DNA of 64,000 nt from an uncultured Duncaniella sp. (GTDB lineage: Bacteria > Bacteroidota > Bacteroidia > Bacteroidales > Muribaculaceae). Under the pieces are notes generated by a model. That model did not search any database, had not been told where the DNA came from, and was given only the letters and a program-made list of their open reading frames with translations. The DNA lies in NCBI GenBank assembly GCA_910578615.1, contig CAJTRI010000005.1, forward strand, positions 51,175 to 115,174, in the 5' to 3' direction. Positions within the stretch are counted from its first letter, which is position 1. Each line of letters begins with the position of its first letter. Positions 59,836 through 64,000 of this stretch are shown here, piece after piece. Made by a program: the position numbers and the translations under genes.

Positions 59836-61974
59836 TTATTCGTTGGCTTTCTTACGGAGGAGCTGGTCGGAGATGGCGAGGGCGATGCGTATGATGCCGT
59901 CTGGTATCTCGGGTGTCAGACGTTCGTAGAGGGTCTCGGGATGGGCAGTGGCCGTCTGCATTACACGTAGATACTGGTCACGGGTTATTACGGCAGAGAA
60001 GTCCGTCAGCCGGTCAGACGAAATGAGCGATGCTATGTGGTTGTAGACTGTGGATGTCTTGATATTCTTGGCTGCGGCTATGGCCGGGATATCGTATCCC
60101 GAGTTGAGAAGCAGAAGTGTCTCCTCGTGTGAAAGGCCTGATCCGAGAGGTTCGGTTATGCCTTTGTGGCGGCGTATGGCTGTGACGAATGGTTTCCAGT
60201 ATCTTACGGTCTTTCTTTCGCCCACACCCTCCACTCGGGCGAATTCCTCGATATTTACCGGCTCGGTACGTACCATTTCGAGCAGGGCCTTGTCGGTGAA
60301 TATGATGTATGGTGGTACTTGTTCCTTGCGGGCCAGTTTCAGACGCACGTCTTTGAGGGATTCGAGAAGACGTTCTGCCGGATTGAGGGTACGTGCGTTT
60401 TCCTCGACTGTCTTTGCGCGGCCAGTCTTTCGTTTCTCGAAAGGCACGAATCGGGCCAGCCTTACAGGTGAGCGTGAAGAAAGGATGGAACTGCCGTAGG
60501 GGGTGACTTTGAGATGGTTTGACTCGTTGTAGGCTATGTCTATAAGCCCGAGCTGTATCATCTGCGATATGTAGGTGTTCCACTCTGCAAAGGAGAGATC
60601 GCGTCCCGCGCCGTAGGTCTTGATGAGGTGGTAGCCTTTCTGTATGAGATCTTGTCGCCCTGCCCCTCGGAGTATGTCGATGAGCATGTGGATTCCTGCC
60701 GAGCCGTTGATGCGTATGATGGCGCTTAGGGCCTTCTGTACGAGTATGGTTCCGTCGATGTGTTCCGGCGGGTTGAGGCATACGTCGCAGTTGCCGCAAT
60801 CGTGGTCCATGGTCTCGTTGAAGTAGCTGAGGAGTATGCGCCGACGGCACAGCGAGGCTTCGGCATATTCCTTCATGCGGTTGAGTTTCTCGGCATTCAG
60901 TGCCTTCTGACCGCTCTCGTCCACGAAGTTCTGGAGCATGGCTATATCTCCATAGGAATAGAAGAGTACGGTCTCTGCCTTGGATCCGTCACGGCCGGCG
61001 CGCCCTATCTCCTGATAATAGCTTTCGATGTTGCGCGGCATGTTGTTGTGTACCACCCATCGGATGTTGCTTTTGTCTATCCCCATGCCGAAAGCCACTG
61101 TGGCGCAGACCACTTGAACATCGCCATTGATAAAACTGTCTTGGGCTATGTTCCGCTCGCTCACGGATAGTCCGGCATGATAGACTGTAGACCGATAGCC
61201 TTTGGCCGACAGCTGTCTGTCCATTTCTTCTGCCATCTTGCGGCTCAGGCAGTAGACTATTCCTGAATCGGAGGGATAACGGTCTATGAGGGTGCATATA
61301 TGGTTGATTCGCCGCGTCTTTCCCGGGTCGGTTATGACGCGGAGCGAGAGGTTGGGGCGGTCAAAGGAGCCGATGAACAATCGGGGGTCTGAGAGACGCA
61401 GCTGGTGGGAGATATCCTCGCGTGTGAGACGGTCGGCAGTGGCGGTGAGAGCCATTACCGGGACGGATGGAAAGAGGGCCTTGATGCGTGATAGCTGAGT
61501 GTAGCCGGGACGGAAGTCATGGCCCCAGTGGGAGATGCAGTGGGCTTCGTCTATGGCGAAGAGGGCTACGGGGAGGTCGGATGACCAGCGGTCTATCTCG
61601 ATGAGCAGACGTTCGGGTGAAATGTAGAGAATCTTGACACGGCCCGAGTATAGTTGTTCGAGTATAACTCGGTTTTCCTCTTCTGACTGCATGGAGTTGA
61701 CTGCGGCGGCCGGGATGCCGTTGGCCGTGAGGGCCGTGACCTGGTCTTTCATGAGGGCTATGAGGGGGGAGACAACGATGGTCACCCCACGGTCGGCCAG
61801 CAGGGCGGGTATCTGATAGCAGATGGATTTTCCTCCTCCTGTGGGCATGAGCACCACGCAGTCGCGTCTCTCGCATGCTGCCGTGGCTATGATGTCGAGC
61901 TGTAATGGTCGGAATGTGTTGTAGCCGTAGAAACGGCGCAGAAGCGCTGTGGCTTTTTGCTGGAAGTCTGGCAT
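59836..61974 (-). CDS. recQ: ATP-dependent DNA helicase RecQ
   Basis: 3'-5' helicase for recombination repair and fork restart. 712 residues. Seen: motif 0 FRPLQLDII, Walker A LMPTGGGKSICYQIPA (42-57), DEAH box FAIDEAHCISHWGHDFRPGY, ALTATADRLTREDI, motif IV-VI region (GIVYCLSRKMAEEM; VVCATVAFGMGIDKSNIRWVVH; QEIGRAGRDG), the RQC zinc cysteines (CRRRILLSYFNE ... CGNCDVC), an RQC winged helix and a C-terminal HRDC domain (~515-610). A further helix-turn-helix-like tail (~630-690) follows. It lies 4 nt after the glycosylphosphotransferase gene. Confidence 0.96.
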   Translation of the reverse strand: MPDFQQKATALLRRFYGYNTFRPLQLDIIATAACERRDCVVLMPTGGGKSICYQIPALLADRGVTIVVSPLIALMKDQVTALTANGIPAAAVNSMQSEEENRVILEQLYSGRVKILYISPERLLIEIDRWSSDLPVALFAIDEAHCISHWGHDFRPGYTQLSRIKALFPSVPVMALTATADRLTREDISHQLRLSDPRLFIGSFDRPNLSLRVITDPGKTRRINHICTLIDRYPSDSGIVYCLSRKMAEEMDRQLSAKGYRSTVYHAGLSVSERNIAQDSFINGDVQVVCATVAFGMGIDKSNIRWVVHNNMPRNIESYYQEIGRAGRDGSKAETVLFYSYGDIAMLQNFVDESGQKALNAEKLNRMKEYAEASLCRRRILLSYFNETMDHDCGNCDVCLNPPEHIDGTILVQKALSAIIRINGSAGIHMLIDILRGAGRQDLIQKGYHLIKTYGAGRDLSFAEWNTYISQMIQLGLIDIAYNESNHLKVTPYGSSILSSRSPVRLARFVPFEKRKTGRAKTVEENARTLNPAERLLESLKDVRLKLARKEQVPPYIIFTDKALLEMVRTEPVNIEEFARVEGVGERKTVRYWKPFVTAIRRHKGITEPLGSGLSHEETLLLLNSGYDIPAIAAAKNIKTSTVYNHIASLISSDRLTDFSAVITRDQYLRVMQTATAHPETLYERLTPEIPDGIIRIALAISDQLLRKKANE

Positions 61975-61978
61975 TGGC

Positions 61979-63367
61979 TCAGAAGGCGTTTTCGTCCTTT
62001 CTCAGGGCGTTGAGCATGGTTCGGATGATGATTTTGATGTCGAGGAGGAAGCTCCAATGCTCTATGTACCAGATATCGTGTTCGATGCGTCCCTGCATCT
62101 GCCATAGCTGTTCGGTCTGTCCTCGGAAGCCTCTGACCTGAGCCCAGCCGGTAATGCCGGGCTTTATGAGATGACGCACCATATAGTTGCGTATGAGGCG
62201 CGAATAGTCTTCGGTGTGTTTGAGCATGTGAGGGCGCGGGCCTACTACCGACATGTCGCCAAGGAACACGTTGAGGAACTGGGGCAGCTCGTCAATGCTC
62301 GTGCGGCGCAGAAAGTCCCCGACACGGGTTTTTCGCGGGTCATCCTTGCTGGCCTGGCGGGAATCGGAGTCGGCGTTGACACGCATGGTGCGGAATTTCC
62401 AGCACATGAATTCGTGTCCCATGTAGCCTGTGCGGGCCTGTCGGAAAAAGACCGGCCCGGGCGAGGATAGCTTTATAGCTATCGCTACCGGGACTAAGAT
62501 AATGGGTGAGACGAGCAGGAACATGCCTGAGAAGGCTATGTCGAATGCACGTTTCAGTGCCGAGTTGAAGGGAGATTCGAGTGGGTTGTTGAGAACTTCG
62601 AGCATCGGGACTGAGCCGATGAAAGAGGATCGCAGATTGCGGGCGAGGTATGGAGAGATCTGGGGCACGAAATGGAACTTCATCATGAGTTCGTCACATA
62701 GCCCTACTGTGAGCTGTATTGCCTCGCCGTTTTCACCGGATATGCAGTAGAACACCTCCTCTGTGTCGTGTCTGCGAACCCATTCGTCAAGGTTTCCGAG
62801 ATCTCCTATATACAGGTCTTTGAATGGAAAGGAGGGTGGGCAGTATATGTCGAAGAATCCCTGTACGTTATAGCCGAATCCTGCGTCAGAGGCCATCTCG
62901 CGGTAAAGTCGTTCGCCGGTGGCCCCGCATCCGATTATGACCACGCGTGTATAGTTGCGCCCGCGTGAGCGCATGTTCTTGATTATGGATTGTGTGCCTA
63001 TACGCCACAGGGTCAGGGCCGGAATCAACATGGCATAGAATACGGCGAATGTCTGCCACGGAATGTCATCTATGCCTAAAAGATAAAGAAGGGCTAAGAA
63101 GGCCAAGGCATGAGCTATCACTGCGAATAGTGAGGAGCGGATGAGGCGATCCATCTGCAACGCTCGTTCGCTGAGGGTGACGGCGAGAAAACGCGATACG
63201 GGCAGATAGGCCACGTTGAGCAGCAGGAATGTGAGCCTTGAATGTATGGAGCTTATATCAGGATAGATAAGCAGGAGCAGTATAAAGACGGCATTGAGCA
63301 CTATGAAGTCACCCACCGCGAGGATGCGGTGGAGGTGGCGTCCGTATTTCCCCTTTTTCGAACTCAT
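61979..63367 (-). CDS. Polyprenyl-phosphate hexose-1-phosphate transferase (WbaP/WcaJ-like)
   Basis: 462 residues, the initiating phosphoglycosyltransferase that attaches the first sugar phosphate to undecaprenyl phosphate. Four or five N-terminal transmembrane helices, a Rossmann-like CoA-binding-type domain (VVIIGCGATGERLYREM, ~145-161), a fifth helix and then the bacterial sugar transferase domain: KRAFDIAFSGMFLLVSPIIL, FFRQARTGYMGHEFMCWKFRTM, RRTSIDELPQFLNVFLGDMSVVGPRP and KPGITGWAQVRGFRGQTE. The glycan cluster at 20-30 kb has no initiating enzyme, so this one could prime it. It is the first gene of the recQ-NUDIX transcript. Confidence 0.93.
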   Translation of the reverse strand: MSSKKGKYGRHLHRILAVGDFIVLNAVFILLLLIYPDISSIHSRLTFLLLNVAYLPVSRFLAVTLSERALQMDRLIRSSLFAVIAHALAFLALLYLLGIDDIPWQTFAVFYAMLIPALTLWRIGTQSIIKNMRSRGRNYTRVVIIGCGATGERLYREMASDAGFGYNVQGFFDIYCPPSFPFKDLYIGDLGNLDEWVRRHDTEEVFYCISGENGEAIQLTVGLCDELMMKFHFVPQISPYLARNLRSSFIGSVPMLEVLNNPLESPFNSALKRAFDIAFSGMFLLVSPIILVPVAIAIKLSSPGPVFFRQARTGYMGHEFMCWKFRTMRVNADSDSRQASKDDPRKTRVGDFLRRTSIDELPQFLNVFLGDMSVVGPRPHMLKHTEDYSRLIRNYMVRHLIKPGITGWAQVRGFRGQTEQLWQMQGRIEHDIWYIEHWSFLLDIKIIIRTMLNALRKDENAF

Positions 63368-63409
63368 TTGTCGGCTTTTTTGTTACAGGATTTGATATAG
63401 AAGTTCAAA

Positions 63410-63462
63410 GGTTTAAGATTTAGACAATGGCGTATGGCCATGGTTGGTCTAAATCTTAAACC
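63410..63462 (-). terminator. Terminator after the DUF349 gene
   Basis: Perfect 16-bp stem (GGTTTAAGATTTAGAC at 63410-63425 with GTCTAAATCTTAAACC at 63447-63462), 21-nt loop, 22 nt past the DUF349 stop on the minus strand. It is followed by TTTGAACTT rather than a long U-run. Confidence 0.65.
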
Positions 63463-63483
63463 TTGTTAAGTCAGAGAGACTTC

Positions 63484-64000
63484 TCAGAGCTTGCTGTCTA
63501 TGCTCTTGATCTTGGCTTCGAGATCGGCGAGGTCGTCACGCAGGCGCTGCATACGGCGCTGCATGTCCCTGAGCATCGAGTCGGCGTTTTTGGAACGTGC
63601 TGAAAGGAAGCCCATGTTGTTCTCATAGGTCTTTATCTCGCTGCGGCGCTGTTCGTATATGCGTAGCAGGCGTTCGCGCTCGCGGATGAGGCGGTTATGG
63701 TCGCCTCCCATTTCGTTGAGAGAGTTTTCAAACGACTCCATGCGTGCTCCTCTGCGCGATAGTTCGAACTTGTCATAGAGGCTGTTGACTACGGCGCGGT
63801 AAGAATCATATATGGAGTCTTTCTCAGCGAAGGGGACGTGGCCCACGCTCTGCCATTCGGCTTGAAGGTCTTTCAGATGTCTTATGGCTTCTTCTTTCGC
63901 CAGTCCGGAATCAGCAAGTGCGCGGAGCTTCTCGATAATCTCTTGTTTTTGTTCCAGATTTGCGCGTTCGTTGCGACGTGTGCCGAATGTGTTTTTCTTT
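63484..64000 (-). CDS. DUF349 coiled-coil protein (5' partial)
   Basis: The C-terminal 171 residues of a protein whose start lies beyond the window; the frame is open to base 64000. The sequence is almost all helix and coiled coil, rich in Arg, Glu and Leu. LKDLQAEWQSVGHVPFAEKDSIYD (written here as two parts: LKDLQAEWQSVG and HVPFAEKD) is a DUF349 repeat, normally found several times per protein. A GTG at 63846 inside the frame is not the start. Function unknown; in Bacteroidetes these are abundant cytoplasmic proteins. Confidence 0.82.
   Translation of the reverse strand, partial: KKNTFGTRRNERANLEQKQEIIEKLRALADSGLAKEEAIRHLKDLQAEWQSVGHVPFAEKDSIYDSYRAVVNSLYDKFELSRRGARMESFENSLNEMGGDHNRLIRERERLLRIYEQRRSEIKTYENNMGFLSARSKNADSMLRDMQRRMQRLRDDLADLEAKIKSIDSKL

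Noticed and set aside
1..64000. CRISPR arrays, tRNA/rRNA genes, insertion sequences, prophage or integrase genes
   Set aside because: Looked for on both strands; no repeat-spacer pattern, cloverleaf, transposase or integrase was seen.

Overview
The window reads as a contiguous chromosome piece from a Bacteroidales bacterium, most likely Muribaculaceae or a close relative (family level is inference). The phylum is supported by repeated TTTG-N19/20-TAnnTTTG promoters with no Shine-Dalgarno sites, the type IX secretion translocon SprA plus three proteins with T9SS-like C-terminal sorting tails, a long-type pyrophosphate-dependent phosphofructokinase, and the four-gene order prephenate dehydratase / aminotransferase / DAHP synthase-chorismate mutase / prephenate dehydrogenase. 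No tRNA, rRNA, IS element, prophage or CRISPR array was seen, and no gene looks frameshifted.

Layout. 1-9.8 kb: 3' part of ruvA, sprA, and pfp. 9.85-14.0 kb (minus): the Phe/Tyr operon, preceded by what looks like a complete ribosome-mediated attenuator (leader peptide MTRFSTYPFFRYFYFAKK, antiterminator, terminator). 14.1-19.6 kb (plus): a Cys-less thioredoxin-fold protein, a small secreted protein, topB and mutS2. 19.8-30.8 kb (minus): a ten-gene surface polysaccharide cluster (ugd, flippase, polymerase, four glycosyltransferases, a pyruvyl transferase with an iron-sulfur FrhB-like partner, an acetyltransferase), headed by a ~360-nt strongly structured leader. 31.2 kb: a divergent acyltransferase. 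31.9-37.9 kb (minus): cysE, THUMP RNA methyltransferase, purD, a membrane protein and pdxB. 38-46.2 kb (minus): three large T9SS cargo-like proteins (triplicated LRR protein, subtilase, repeat protein). 46.3-51.4 kb (minus): an amidase, then parC with two envelope genes.

51.6-59.2 kb: a short promoter-to-terminator RNA gene, then a DeoR regulator with ribB (minus), divergent from a five-gene sugar operon (split transketolase, GlpK-like FGGY kinase, fucose-isomerase-like protein, sugar permease). Four TTTCGTTT boxes lie over the divergent promoters and are the likely DeoR operators. The enzyme set resembles the logic of D-apiose catabolism but uses a different type of isomerase; the substrate is not known. 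59.2-64 kb (minus): NUDIX hydrolase, recQ, an initiating sugar phosphotransferase that could prime the polysaccharide made by the 20-30 kb cluster, and the end of a DUF349 gene.

Most notable: the pheA-operon attenuator, the structured ugd leader, the small RNA at 51.67 kb, and the DeoR-controlled sugar operon.
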